A stretch of 32,041 nucleotides of DNA from Gammaproteobacteria bacterium. GTDB taxonomy: Bacteria; Pseudomonadota; Gammaproteobacteria; Steroidobacterales; Woeseiaceae. Positions 1 to 8,616 of this stretch are shown here, in pieces. Location: NCBI GenBank assembly GCA_009937525.1, contig JAACFE010000019.1, positions 1-32,041 of the forward strand. Direction: 5' to 3'. How positions within the stretch are numbered: position 1 is the stretch's first letter; each line of letters begins with the position of its first letter. Under the pieces are notes generated by a model that searched no databases, was not told the origin of the DNA, and saw nothing but the letters and a program-made list of their open reading frames with translations. A program made the translations under genes and the position numbers.

Positions 1-2
1 CG

Positions 3-101
3 CGGATCGGGCCAGTGGACACACAAACGCGGTTCACGGGTATTATTGAGACCGCCTCCAACATCATCGCGCAATTCACCACCCCGGGGACGCACCCTTG
101 A
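3..101 (+). CDS. C-terminal end of an unidentified upstream gene (partial)
   Basis: Reading frame 3 is open from the window edge to a TGA at 99-101 and encodes about 32 residues ending in PGTHP. The TGA overlaps the TTG start of the next gene by two bases, the kind of stop-start overlap seen inside operons. This overlap is the main support for the call. The fragment is too short to show a domain, and I do not recognise the family. It could also be chance open frame. Confidence 0.4.
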   Translation, partial: RIGPVDTQTRFTGIIETASNIIAQFTTPGTHP

Positions 102-1429
102 GAAAGAGCATTGTCTTACTACTCGTCATCGCCGCCATCGTCGTATTGTTATCGCCGGGCATCATCGGCCGCATTGCCGAGAGGTCCGTCGAAAGCAACC
201 TGCAGTGGGCTGCAGACGAGAACCAGGGGGTCATCATTACCTCGGAGCGCTTCGATCGGGGCTGGTTTTCGTCGGAAGGCCGCCACCGGATCGAGATCCG
301 GGACCCGGAGATTCTCGAGGCACTGGCGATGCTCGCCGGCCGCGGAACGGCCGATGGCGACGCGTCGCTGATCATCGACACACGCATCGACCATGGTCTG
401 ATTCCGGTTACGTCGGTGGGCCGGACCGGGGGCTCTGTCGCACCCGGCCTCGGTCGCGGCGTGTCGACGCTGTTCATCGAATTCTCTGACGGTCAGACCG
501 TACCGATTCCCGGCACGATCTATTCGACCATAGGCCTCACCGGGGTCCTGTCGGCCAACTACATCGCGGAGCCCGGCTCCGTGGAGGCCGACGACAGTAC
601 GGCCAGCTGGGGCAATGCGAATATCGAACTCTCCACCGATCAAGAGACGGAGAGCTTCGTCGTCGAAGGCACCATCGAGTCCCTCGGCGTCAGTGACGCG
701 GGGGACACCCTGCGGCTCGGCAAGACGACGTTCTCGGGCGTTCAGTCACCCGGAAGCTTCGGGTTTTCGGTCGGCGAATTCGAGATCGCGGCGGAATCGG
801 TCGCAGTCGAGGAAGCCGGTATCGAGACTTATCGCCTGGGCCCGGTGTCGCTCGCGGGCACGTCGGATATCGCCGGCGACCGCGTCAACGGCGACTTTCG
901 CATGAGCATCGATACGCTTGCCTTACCCGGATACGGCGAAGCCGATTTCGACGTCGCCATGCGTTTCACCGGCCTGGACGGCGCCGCGCTGGGGCGCATC
1001 GTGCGTACGCTGGATGAGACGGGAGACGATGCAGGCCCACAGGAACTCCAGCTGCTGTTGCAGGAAGATTTCGAGGAGCTGCTGGCCGCGGGCCTCGAGT
1101 TGCTCGTCGACCGTTTCGACTTCGATCTGCCGCAGGGCCCCGTTTCGGCCCGGATGCGCTTTACCGTCGAAGAGTCGGATGCCGAAAGCTTCGATTTGTC
1201 CACTCTGCTCATGACGCTCGACGCCGAAGCGGACCTCACGGTATCCGAAGGCTTTGTCGAGCACGCCATGCTAACGAACCCAGAAGCCGGCGCCATCGTC
1301 GGCATGGGTTACCTGCGCAGGAACGGCGATGTCTACGAGATGCGCGCCGAGTACGCCAAGGGCTTGCTGACGATAAACGGCGCCCCGATGCCGATACCGA
1401 TGGGCGGGCAGCCCTACCAGGGCAACTAG
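98..1429 (+). CDS. DUF945/YdgA-family membrane-anchored protein
   Basis: The 443-residue product starts with a short basic stretch and one hydrophobic helix (about residues 4-22), followed by a long soluble region that should lie in the periplasm. Residues 53-60, FDRGWFSS, match the (Y/F)xRGWFSS hallmark near the N terminus of YdgA/DUF945 proteins, and the length is close to that family (around 450-500). The molecular function of the family is not established. The TTG start is preceded by GGGGA at 86-90, and its first bases overlap the stop of the upstream frame, so the two genes are probably cotranscribed. Its TAG stop shares bases with the stop of the convergent ABC ATPase gene, so there is no space for a separate terminator. 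Family call fairly sure, role unknown. Confidence 0.75.
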   Translation: MRKSIVLLLVIAAIVVLLSPGIIGRIAERSVESNLQWAADENQGVIITSERFDRGWFSSEGRHRIEIRDPEILEALAMLAGRGTADGDASLIIDTRIDHGLIPVTSVGRTGGSVAPGLGRGVSTLFIEFSDGQTVPIPGTIYSTIGLTGVLSANYIAEPGSVEADDSTASWGNANIELSTDQETESFVVEGTIESLGVSDAGDTLRLGKTTFSGVQSPGSFGFSVGEFEIAAESVAVEEAGIETYRLGPVSLAGTSDIAGDRVNGDFRMSIDTLALPGYGEADFDVAMRFTGLDGAALGRIVRTLDETGDDAGPQELQLLLQEDFEELLAAGLELLVDRFDFDLPQGPVSARMRFTVEESDAESFDLSTLLMTLDAEADLTVSEGFVEHAMLTNPEAGAIVGMGYLRRNGDVYEMRAEYAKGLLTINGAPMPIPMGGQPYQGN

Positions 1430-3177
1430 AGCTCCAGCTCTTCTGCGCGATGGCACGCAACCCGCGTGCCGTCGACAGGCCGCGCGATCGGCGCTTCGAC
1501 CCGGCAGCGCTCGATCGCGTAGCGGCAGCGCGGGTGAAACGCACAGCCAGGTGGCGGGCTGACAATCGACGGCACCTCGCCACGGATGGAGAGCCTGCCG
1601 CCCGGCGCAAGCGGGTCCGGCACCGGCACGGCGTCGAGCAGCGCCCGCGTGTACGGGTGCCGGGGGTGGCCGAAAATCTGCGCGACGTCCGCCAGCTCCA
1701 CGAGCCTGCCCAGGTATAGCACCAGCACCCGGTGGCTGATCGACCGAACCACGGCGAGGTCGTGCGAGATGAACACGACGGCGAGCCCGGTTGCCCGTTG
1801 CTCTCTCTGCAACAGGCTGAGGATCTGTTGCCGCACCGAACTGTCGAGCGCCGCGACCGCCTCGTCACAGACGAGTACGCGGGGATTCACGATGAGCGCG
1901 CGGGCGATCGCGACGCGCTGCGCCTGGCCCCCCGACAGCTGGTGCGGAAACCGGCGCAGCAGATCCTCGTCGAGCCCCACCCGCTGCAGCGCCGTGGCAA
2001 CGCGCTCGCTGCGCGCTGCGGCATCCAGGTCCGGCGCGTGGACCGACAGCGGCTCCGCAATGATGCGCTCGACACGTAGCTGCGGATTGAGCGATCCGAC
2101 AGGATCCTGGAACACGAGCTGCAGGTCCCGGCGCATCTCGGTCGCGCGCGCCTTTACCGGCCCGGCCAGTTCGTGACCGCAGAACGTAACCCGGCCCGCC
2201 CGCATGGGAATCAGCCCGAGGACGGCGCGCACGAAACTCGACTTGCCGGAGCCGGATTCGCCCACCACGGCGACCGTCTCTCCGGCGCGGAGCTGCAGGT
2301 CGAGGTCCTGCACGGCGTGCAGCTGTTGCCGTCCCTCACGCTCCTCGTAGCTGACCGAAACCTGTTCGGCTTCGAGCAGGATGTCCCCGGTTTCCGGCAG
2401 AGGCGCTGTGGCGCCGTCGAGGCGCGGCGCCGCAGCGATCAACCTGCGTGTGTATTCCATGCGCGGCGCCGAGAACAAGCTGCGCGTCGGCCCTTCTTCG
2501 ATGAGCCGCCCGTTCCCGATGACGACCAGCCGCTCGCAATGTCCGGCGATGATGCCGAGGTCGTGGGTGATCAGCAGCAGCGCGGTGTCCTCACGGATGC
2601 GTTCCAGCAGGTCGAGTATCTGGGCCTGGACCGTGACGTCCAGCGCGGTCGTCGGCTCGTCCGCGATGAGCAGGTCCGGTTCCGCTATCAGTGCCGATGC
2701 GATCATGACCCGCTGGCGCATGCCGCCTGACAGCTGATGTGCGTAGCTGCGAAACTGGCGCGCCGGGTCGGGCAGCCCCACGCGACCCAGCATGTGCATC
2801 ACGCGCTGGTCTGCCTCGCGCCCGTCGCTCAGGCCGTGCTGCAACAGGACGCGGCGCAGCTGCTTGCCGATCGGGACGTAAGGGTTCAGTGCCTGCATGG
2901 GGTCCTGGAAGACCATGCCGATGCGTTCCGCACGCAGCGCGTCGAGCTGCTTCTCGGCAGCGCCGACGATCTGGGTCCCGTCAAAGTCGATGCTGCCGCC
3001 GACCGCGGCCTCGCCCGGCAGCAGGCCCATGATTGCCAGCGCCGTCTGCGTTTTGCCGGAGCCCGACTCGCCGACGAGGCCCACCGATTCGCCCGAATCC
3101 ACGCTGAGCGAGAACCCCGATACGACCTCGGTGCCGCCGTAGCGAATACTCAGGCCGGTGACGTCGAGCAGACTCAC
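1426..3177 (-). CDS. Oligopeptide ABC importer, fused double ATP-binding subunit (DppD-DppF/YejF type)
   Basis: This 583-residue protein carries two ABC ATPase domains in one chain and should power the peptide importer encoded just upstream. The first half has a Walker A GESGSGKT at residues 36-43, the signature LSGGMRQR and the Walker B with DEPTTALD. The second half repeats this with GESGSGKS near residue 303, LSGGQAQR and CDEAVAALD, in which alanine replaces the usual proline after the catalytic Glu. Both halves end with the family-typical oligopeptide transporter C-terminal extension, and the last one contains the Cys-rich FHPRCRYA motif. The GTG start overlaps the stop of the preceding permease gene by four bases (GTGA), indicating translational coupling. 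YejF has the same fused architecture, whereas classical Opp/Dpp systems use two separate ATPases. Substrate specificity cannot be read from sequence. Confidence 0.9.
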   Translation of the reverse strand: MSLLDVTGLSIRYGGTEVVSGFSLSVDSGESVGLVGESGSGKTQTALAIMGLLPGEAAVGGSIDFDGTQIVGAAEKQLDALRAERIGMVFQDPMQALNPYVPIGKQLRRVLLQHGLSDGREADQRVMHMLGRVGLPDPARQFRSYAHQLSGGMRQRVMIASALIAEPDLLIADEPTTALDVTVQAQILDLLERIREDTALLLITHDLGIIAGHCERLVVIGNGRLIEEGPTRSLFSAPRMEYTRRLIAAAPRLDGATAPLPETGDILLEAEQVSVSYEEREGRQQLHAVQDLDLQLRAGETVAVVGESGSGKSSFVRAVLGLIPMRAGRVTFCGHELAGPVKARATEMRRDLQLVFQDPVGSLNPQLRVERIIAEPLSVHAPDLDAAARSERVATALQRVGLDEDLLRRFPHQLSGGQAQRVAIARALIVNPRVLVCDEAVAALDSSVRQQILSLLQREQRATGLAVVFISHDLAVVRSISHRVLVLYLGRLVELADVAQIFGHPRHPYTRALLDAVPVPDPLAPGGRLSIRGEVPSIVSPPPGCAFHPRCRYAIERCRVEAPIARPVDGTRVACHRAEELEL

Positions 3178-4019
3178 TGCGATCGCCTCGAATCCAGCAG
3201 GTCGCGCATCCCGTCACCGAGAAAATTGAAGCACAGCAGGATCGCTGCCAGCAGCGTTGCCGGGATCAGCAGTATCCACGATGCGCCTTCCATCTGCTTG
3301 GTGCCGTCATTCACGAGCTTGCCCAGCGACGTTTGCGGCTCCTGCACCCCGAGCCCGAGGAAGCTCAGGAAGGACTCGATGAGAATCGCCTGGGGAATCG
3401 TCAGTGTCACGTACACGATGACGATGCCGACGAGGTTTGGAGCGATATGCCTGAAGATGATTCTCGGTGTCGATACACCGATGAGCTGGGCCGCCTGGAC
3501 GAACTCGCGCTCGCGCAGGCTCAGAGTCTGGCCGCGCACGATGCGCGCCATGTCGAGCCAGTTGATCGCACCGATCGCGACAAAGATAAGCAGGAAGTTC
3601 CTTTCGAAAACGACGAGCAGCAGTATGACGAAGAAGATGAACGGCGTCGCGTACAGGGTGTCGACGAGGCGCATCATCACTCCGTCGACGCGGCCGCCGA
3701 CAAACCCGGCGGTAGCGCCATAGAGGACGCCGATGACCAGGCTCACGACGCTTGCGACGATGGCCACCACGAACGTCACGCGCACGCCCATCATCGTCCG
3801 CACGAAGAGGTCGCGGCCGAGGTCGTCGGTGCCGAAGATGTGGCCCGCGCTCATTGTCGGCGCCCGCAGGATGCTGCTGAAGTCCGCGGCGAGGTATTCG
3901 TTGGGGCTGATCCAGGGCGCGACGATTGCGATCAGGGCAATGGCGCAAAGCGTGCCGCCACTGACCATGACGGTCTTGCTGGTCCGCAGGTGCGACCCGA
4001 TTCTTGCGACCACGCTCAC
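3174..4019 (-). CDS. Oligopeptide ABC importer, permease subunit (OppC/DppC type)
   Basis: The 281-residue inner-membrane permease has a first transmembrane helix preceded by a short cytoplasmic tail, a periplasmic loop with the FGTDDLGRD motif typical of DppC/OppC, and a BPD_transp_1 domain with several hydrophobic helices. The coupling-loop region reads EREFVQAAQLIGVSTPRIIFRH, the EAA-like motif that contacts the ATPase (here described in parts: EFVQAAQLIG then PRIIFRH). I chose the GTG at 4017-4019 because it overlaps the OppB stop by four bases and leaves a normal DppC N terminus. A longer open frame upstream in the same register runs antisense-like through oppB and is not plausible. It pairs with the OppB-type permease to form the channel for di- or oligopeptides. 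Confidence 0.88.
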   Translation of the reverse strand: MSVVARIGSHLRTSKTVMVSGGTLCAIALIAIVAPWISPNEYLAADFSSILRAPTMSAGHIFGTDDLGRDLFVRTMMGVRVTFVVAIVASVVSLVIGVLYGATAGFVGGRVDGVMMRLVDTLYATPFIFFVILLLVVFERNFLLIFVAIGAINWLDMARIVRGQTLSLREREFVQAAQLIGVSTPRIIFRHIAPNLVGIVIVYVTLTIPQAILIESFLSFLGLGVQEPQTSLGKLVNDGTKQMEGASWILLIPATLLAAILLCFNFLGDGMRDLLDSRRSQ

Positions 4020-4939
4020 CGGCGCCGTATCCGTGGATCGACGGCGCCGTACAGCAAGTCGACGAGCAGGTTGAGCAATACGATCAGCGCCGCATAGAAG
4101 ATGACGACGCCGAGCACCAGCGTGTAGTCGCGATTCAGTGACGCCCGCACGAATAGCTGGCCCAGGCCCGGAATACCGAAGATTTCCTCGACGACCACGG
4201 AACCCGTCAGCACGGCTGCCACCGCGGGTCCCATGTACGACAGCACCGGCAGCATTGCCGGCTTGAGCGCGTGGTAGCGGACGATCGCCAGGGTGCCGAG
4301 GCCCTGGGCGCGGGCCGTCCGTATGAAGTCGCTCGACAACACCTCGATCAGGCTCGCGCGCGTCAGGCGTGCAACGTATGCGATCTGCGGCAGTGCCAGC
4401 GCGAGGACCGGCAGCAGCAGGCGCGAACCGCCTTCGCTGCCCGTCCAGCTGGCCGGCAACCACTGCAGCTTCACCGCAAACAACAGCACCAGCAGCGGCG
4501 CCACGACGAACACCGGCACCGAAATCCCGGTCATTGCAAAGGCCATCACGACCTTGTCGAGCGGTGAATTGTTTTTCAGCGCCGCGACGATCCCGGCGCT
4601 GACGCCAACGACCGTGGCCAGCAGCATCGCAAGCGCGCCGAGCTGGACGGAGACCGGGAACGAGCGGCCGATGAGTTCGCTGACCGTGTAATCACGATAG
4701 CTGTATGACGGTCCGAAGTTCCCCCGAACTACGCCGCCGATGTACCGCAGGAACTGCATCGGCAGCGGTTCATCGAGGTGATAGGCCGCCGCGATGTTTG
4801 CCTCGATCTCGGCCGGCAGCGCACGTTCATCGTCAAACGGGCCGCCCGGTGCTGCATGCACCAGTAGGAACGCGAGAACGATGACCAGGAACAATGTCGG
4901 GATCGCCCCCAGCAGTCTGCGCAGCGTGTATCGCAGCAA
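4016..4939 (-). CDS. Oligopeptide ABC importer, permease subunit (OppB/DppB type)
   Basis: The 307-residue protein begins MLRYTLRRLLGAIPTLF, the characteristic DppB/OppB opening, with an N-terminal helix followed by a periplasmic stretch containing HAAPGGPFD and a further set of transmembrane helices. The cytoplasmic EAA-type loop reads SSDFIRTARAQGL, which docks onto the ATPase. The start is a TTG at 4937-4939, 12 bp after the end of the binding-protein gene, with AGGGA a few bases upstream on the coding strand. It forms the translocation pore with the following OppC-type subunit. Length is normal for the family (about 306-340). Confidence 0.88.
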   Translation of the reverse strand: MLRYTLRRLLGAIPTLFLVIVLAFLLVHAAPGGPFDDERALPAEIEANIAAAYHLDEPLPMQFLRYIGGVVRGNFGPSYSYRDYTVSELIGRSFPVSVQLGALAMLLATVVGVSAGIVAALKNNSPLDKVVMAFAMTGISVPVFVVAPLLVLLFAVKLQWLPASWTGSEGGSRLLLPVLALALPQIAYVARLTRASLIEVLSSDFIRTARAQGLGTLAIVRYHALKPAMLPVLSYMGPAVAAVLTGSVVVEEIFGIPGLGQLFVRASLNRDYTLVLGVVIFYAALIVLLNLLVDLLYGAVDPRIRRR

Positions 4940-4951
4940 AGCGTGCTTCCC

Positions 4952-6586
4952 TTATGGGCGCCCATCCTGTTCCGCGGCGCCGAGACTCAGGTGTTGACTG
5001 TAATGGTAATCCAGAATGTTGTCCTGCCAACCTTCGACGTCGGGCTTGACGAGGTGTTTGCTGACGTAGAAATACAGTGGGATCACGGCGTGGTCTGCCA
5101 GGAACACTCGCTCGGCCTCCTCCAGGTATAACCTGCGTCGGTCCAGATCGACCTGCTCTCCGGCCGAGCGCATCAGGTCATCGTACTCGGGATTCGAATA
5201 GCCCGGCATGTTCGCGGCGCTGTCACCCTGCATGATCGCGAGGAAGGTGTTGGCATCGTTATAGTCGCCGAACCAGCTCGAACGGAAGGCCTGTGTGGCC
5301 GCGCGTTCCCGCATCTGGTCGAGTAACACCTGGAACTCCACGTTGACGATGTGCGCCTCCGCGCCGAGGACTTCACGCCACATGGCCTGAACCGCCAGCG
5401 CGATTCGTTGCTGCGTGTCGGACGTGTTGTAGCGCAGCTCGAAGCGCAGCGGATTGTCCTTGCCGTACCCGGCCTTCCTGTAGAGGCTTTGAGCGATTGC
5501 GTTACGCTCCTGCTGGCTCAATTCGGCATACGACAGCCGCACCGGCTCGTAATTATGAATGCCCGGCGGAACCCAGCTGTATGCCGGCGCCTCGCCGCGG
5601 CCGGTGATCGCCTCAACCAGCACTTCCCGATCGATCGCCATCGACAGCGCCTGCCGCAACTCCGGACTATCCCGAAACGGCGGCTTTGTCATGTTGAAAC
5701 CGTAATAGTAGACCCCGAGCGTCGGCGCAACGTGCAGCTCGTCGCCGTACTCGGCACGAATCTGCTCGAAGTTCTCCGGCGGCACAGTGCTCGTGAAGTG
5801 CAGCTCGCCGGCCCGGTAGCGATTGAACTCCGCCATTTCCTGCGCAACGATGTGGTGGCGCACGACGTCGACCGAGGTCTCGGCATCGTTCCAGTAAAGC
5901 CTGTTCCTGTGCAGCTCGATGATCGCGCCCGGCTCCCAGTCTGCCAGCACGTATGCACCGTTCGAGACCAGGTTGCCGGCACGGGCGAACGCGTCGCCGT
6001 GCTGCCGGACCGATCCGCGATGCACCGGGAACGTGCTCGGATGGGTCAGGAGGCTCAGCAGGTATGGCGTGGGCCGGACCAGCGAGATGACGAGCGTATG
6101 GTCGTCGCTCGCAGTGACGCCGAGTTCGTCGGGGCTCCGCTTCCCTGCAACGATATCGGCCGCATTCACCACGTTGCCGAGTTCGGCGGCGTAGAACGCG
6201 GCCGTGGCCGGGTCAACAAGCCGCCGCAGCCCGAACACGAAGTCCGCCGCCGTGACCGGCTCGCCGTTCGACCAGCGCGCGTCGGGACGAATACGGAACG
6301 TGTGGGTCAGCCCGTCCTCGCTCATTTCCCAGCTTTTGGCGGTCCCGGGGACCAGCTCGCCCGCCGCGTCATAGGCTACCAGGCCTTCGCCGATGTCACG
6401 CAGCACGTCTGCCGCCTGGACACTGCGGCTCTTCTGCGGATCGAGGGATTCGGGGTCCGTGGACAGCGCACGATTCAGCGCCGGCGCATCCGGCTGATCT
6501 GCCGTGCGATCGGCGCAGGCAGCGAGCATGATCGCGCCAGCTGCCAGCGTCACGAGGATCACCGGAAGCAATCGGGTTTTTTTCAT
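4952..6586 (-). CDS. Peptide-binding lipoprotein of the ABC importer (SBP_bac_5, OppA/DppA type)
   Basis: The 544-residue protein is a periplasmic solute-binding protein that captures peptides for the adjacent permeases. It starts with MKKTR, a hydrophobic stretch and a lipobox L21-A22-A23-C24, so it should be lipidated at Cys24 and tethered to a membrane rather than free in the periplasm. The mature part shows family-5 features: LNRALSTDPESLDPQKSR near the start, WSNGEPVTAADFVFGLRR (the conserved W.dG.p.ta.D..ya..R block), and PPFRDSPELRQALSMAID. Length fits OppA (about 540). It begins only 13 bp after the mnmG stop, so it is either read from the mnmG transcript or from a promoter inside mnmG. 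It is closest in style to OppA/MppA, but substrate is unknown. Confidence 0.92.
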   Translation of the reverse strand: MKKTRLLPVILVTLAAGAIMLAACADRTADQPDAPALNRALSTDPESLDPQKSRSVQAADVLRDIGEGLVAYDAAGELVPGTAKSWEMSEDGLTHTFRIRPDARWSNGEPVTAADFVFGLRRLVDPATAAFYAAELGNVVNAADIVAGKRSPDELGVTASDDHTLVISLVRPTPYLLSLLTHPSTFPVHRGSVRQHGDAFARAGNLVSNGAYVLADWEPGAIIELHRNRLYWNDAETSVDVVRHHIVAQEMAEFNRYRAGELHFTSTVPPENFEQIRAEYGDELHVAPTLGVYYYGFNMTKPPFRDSPELRQALSMAIDREVLVEAITGRGEAPAYSWVPPGIHNYEPVRLSYAELSQQERNAIAQSLYRKAGYGKDNPLRFELRYNTSDTQQRIALAVQAMWREVLGAEAHIVNVEFQVLLDQMRERAATQAFRSSWFGDYNDANTFLAIMQGDSAANMPGYSNPEYDDLMRSAGEQVDLDRRRLYLEEAERVFLADHAVIPLYFYVSKHLVKPDVEGWQDNILDYHYSQHLSLGAAEQDGRP

Positions 6587-6599
6587 GGGGTGTCCCGGG

Positions 6600-8501
6600 T
6601 CAGGCCGTCTTCGCGAGCTGGCGCTTTTTCAGATGAATGAGCAGTAACGATACGGCGGAAGGGGTCATGCCTTCAAGGCGCGAGGCCTGGCCGAGCGTGA
6701 CCGGGCGCGCCGACTCCAGCCGCTGCCTGGCTTCATGCGACAGCCCGTCGACGGTCGCGTAGTCGATATCGGCGGGCAGCTTCAGCCGCTCCTGCTTCGC
6801 GTGCTTCTCGATCTCCCGGTGCTGCCGATCGATGTACCCTGCGTACTTCGCGCGGACTTCGATGGCGAGCTCGACCTGCTCCGCCTGCTCGGCGGCCCCG
6901 CAGGAATCGCCGGCCATCGGTCCCACGCGACTCAGGCTGGTGACGGCGCGGTAGCCCAGTTCCGGGCGGCGCAGGAGATCCGATGCCGTGCACTCCCGCG
7001 TGAGTTCGCGGCCCAGGATGTCGCGGTCGGCGTCGTCCACGTCCGCCGGCCGCAGGAGGGTTCCGTCGAGACGCCGCTGCTCTCGCGCGATCGCCTCCTG
7101 CTTCCTCCCGAACAGCGACCAGCGCCGTTCGTCGACAACGCCGAGCTCGCGACCGACGGGCGTCAGCCGCTCGTCGGCATTGTCTTCGCGCAGCGTCAGC
7201 CGGTACTCGGCGCGGCTCGTGAACATCCGGTACGGCTCGCTGACGCCGCGCGTGATCAGGTCGTCCACGAGTACGCCGATGTAGGCCTCGTCCCGGCGCG
7301 GGTACCAGCCTTCCTGGCCGCCTGCCGCGCGCGCGGCATTGATTCCGGCGAGTATGCCCTGCGCGCCGGCCTCCTCGTAGCCCGTCGTGCCGTTGATCTG
7401 GCCCGCGAAATAAAGCCCCGCCACATACTTCGTTTCGAGGGTCGGCAGCAGGTCGCGCGGATCGAAGTAATCGTACTCGATGGCATAGCCCGGCTGCGTG
7501 ATGCGCGCATTCTCGAACCCGACGATCGAGCGAACGAAGCGCTCCTGCGTTGCGGCCGGCAGGCTCGTCGAGATGCCGTTCGGGTAGACCAGCTGCGTGT
7601 CCAGTCCTTCGGGCTCGACAAAGATCTGGTGCGAGGCCTTGTCCGCGAAGCGCACGATCTTGTCTTCCACCGACGGACAGTAGCGCGGCCCGACGCCGTC
7701 GATCTTTCCCGAATACATCGGTGATTCGTGCAGCGACGCCCGGATGATGTCGTGGGTCTCCTCGCGGGTCTTGGTGATGTGGCAGGACACCTGTCGGGGA
7801 TGCTCGGCACGTGTGCCGATGAAGGAGAAGACCGGTGCCGGCGTGTCGCCGGGCTGTTCCTGCATCACCGCAAAATTCAGCGTCCTGCCGTCCAGTCGCG
7901 GCGGCGTACCGGTCTTCAGCCGAGCCACGCTGAAGGGCATGTCCCGCAACCTCTCTGCAAGCCGGATCGACGGTGCGTCGCCGGCGCGGCCACCCGGCCG
8001 CTCGGTGTTCCCGATCAGGATGCGCCCGCCGAGAAACGTGCCGACGGTGAGCACCACCGCGGCTGCGACGAACGAATTGCCGTCCGCGGTTACGGCGCCG
8101 GCGACGCGGTCGCCCTCCACGATGAGGTCGACGACATTCGCCTCGGCTATCGTCAGGCCGGACTGCGCATCCAGCAAGGTCCGTATTGCGCGCCTGTAAA
8201 GTTCCCTGTCAGCCTGTGCGCGGGTGGCGCGAACCGCGGGACCCTTGCTCGCGTTCAGGGTTCGGAACTGGATGCCCGCACGATCGATGGCCGTCGCCAT
8301 GACGCCCCCGAGCGCATCGACTTCGCGCGTAAGATGCCCCTTGCCGATGCCGCCGATCGCCGGGTTGCAGCTCATCTGCCCGAGTGCCGAGCGCTTCTGC
8401 GTGATCAGCAGGGTTCGGGCACCCGCGCGCGCGGCGGCCGCGGCGGCCTCCGTACCCGCGTGACCACCTCCGATCACGATGACGTCGTAACGATTGCGCA
8501 T
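6600..8501 (-). CDS. mnmG: tRNA uridine 5-carboxymethylaminomethyl synthesis enzyme MnmG (GidA)
   Basis: MnmG is the FAD-dependent partner of MnmE and installs the cmnm5/nm5 group on wobble U34 of tRNAs in the cytoplasm. The 633-residue length matches the family (about 629). The FAD-binding [19 protein letters not shown] loop lies at residues 9-27 (GxGxxG), followed by [15 protein letters not shown] with the conserved Cys, and by [18 protein letters not shown] in the second half. The C-terminal helical domain that binds MnmE is complete. The ATG at 8499-8501 gives the expected [11 protein letters not shown] start. In many gammaproteobacteria mnmG is followed by rsmG and parAB; here it is followed by the peptide importer operon instead. 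It diverges from the S33 peptidase gene across 115 bp that hold a candidate promoter. Confidence 0.97.
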   Translation of the reverse strand: MRNRYDVIVIGGGHAGTEAAAAAARAGARTLLITQKRSALGQMSCNPAIGGIGKGHLTREVDALGGVMATAIDRAGIQFRTLNASKGPAVRATRAQADRELYRRAIRTLLDAQSGLTIAEANVVDLIVEGDRVAGAVTADGNSFVAAAVVLTVGTFLGGRILIGNTERPGGRAGDAPSIRLAERLRDMPFSVARLKTGTPPRLDGRTLNFAVMQEQPGDTPAPVFSFIGTRAEHPRQVSCHITKTREETHDIIRASLHESPMYSGKIDGVGPRYCPSVEDKIVRFADKASHQIFVEPEGLDTQLVYPNGISTSLPAATQERFVRSIVGFENARITQPGYAIEYDYFDPRDLLPTLETKYVAGLYFAGQINGTTGYEEAGAQGILAGINAARAAGGQEGWYPRRDEAYIGVLVDDLITRGVSEPYRMFTSRAEYRLTLREDNADERLTPVGRELGVVDERRWSLFGRKQEAIAREQRRLDGTLLRPADVDDADRDILGRELTRECTASDLLRRPELGYRAVTSLSRVGPMAGDSCGAAEQAEQVELAIEVRAKYAGYIDRQHREIEKHAKQERLKLPADIDYATVDGLSHEARQRLESARPVTLGQASRLEGMTPSAVSLLLIHLKKRQLAKTA

Positions 8502-8541
8502 GGGCGATGCTGGTCAAAAAATGAGCAACTCAGGGCGGCGC

Positions 8542-8570
8542 ATTTTAGCGGTCTTTCTTTACATGCGGAA
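8542..8570 (-). promoter_or_regulatory. mnmG: Candidate sigma70-type promoter of mnmG
   Basis: On the minus strand a -10 hexamer TAAAAT (8547-8542) stands 17 bp from a weak -35 TTCCGC (8570-8565). It lies about 40 bp upstream of the mnmG ATG and inside the only intergenic space ahead of it. The -10 is good and the -35 poor, so this is a prediction by position and match only. Confidence 0.4.
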
Positions 8571-8616
8571 GCCGCGTCGCCAAGATAGCCCGGCTCTGAC
8601 GAAGGCCAGGACGCCT

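Noticed and set aside
4020-4463. Extended OppC frame reaching back through oppB
   Set aside because: The added part is an Arg/Ala-rich shadow of oppB; the GTG at 4019 with a 4-bp overlap gives a normal permease.
5351-6640. 429-residue plus-strand frame across oppA
   Set aside because: Antisense to a clear binding-protein gene and without domain features.
8494-8616. Longer N terminus for the S33 peptidase starting at 8494
   Set aside because: It would put 41 hydrophilic residues before a clear signal peptide and overlap the mnmG start.
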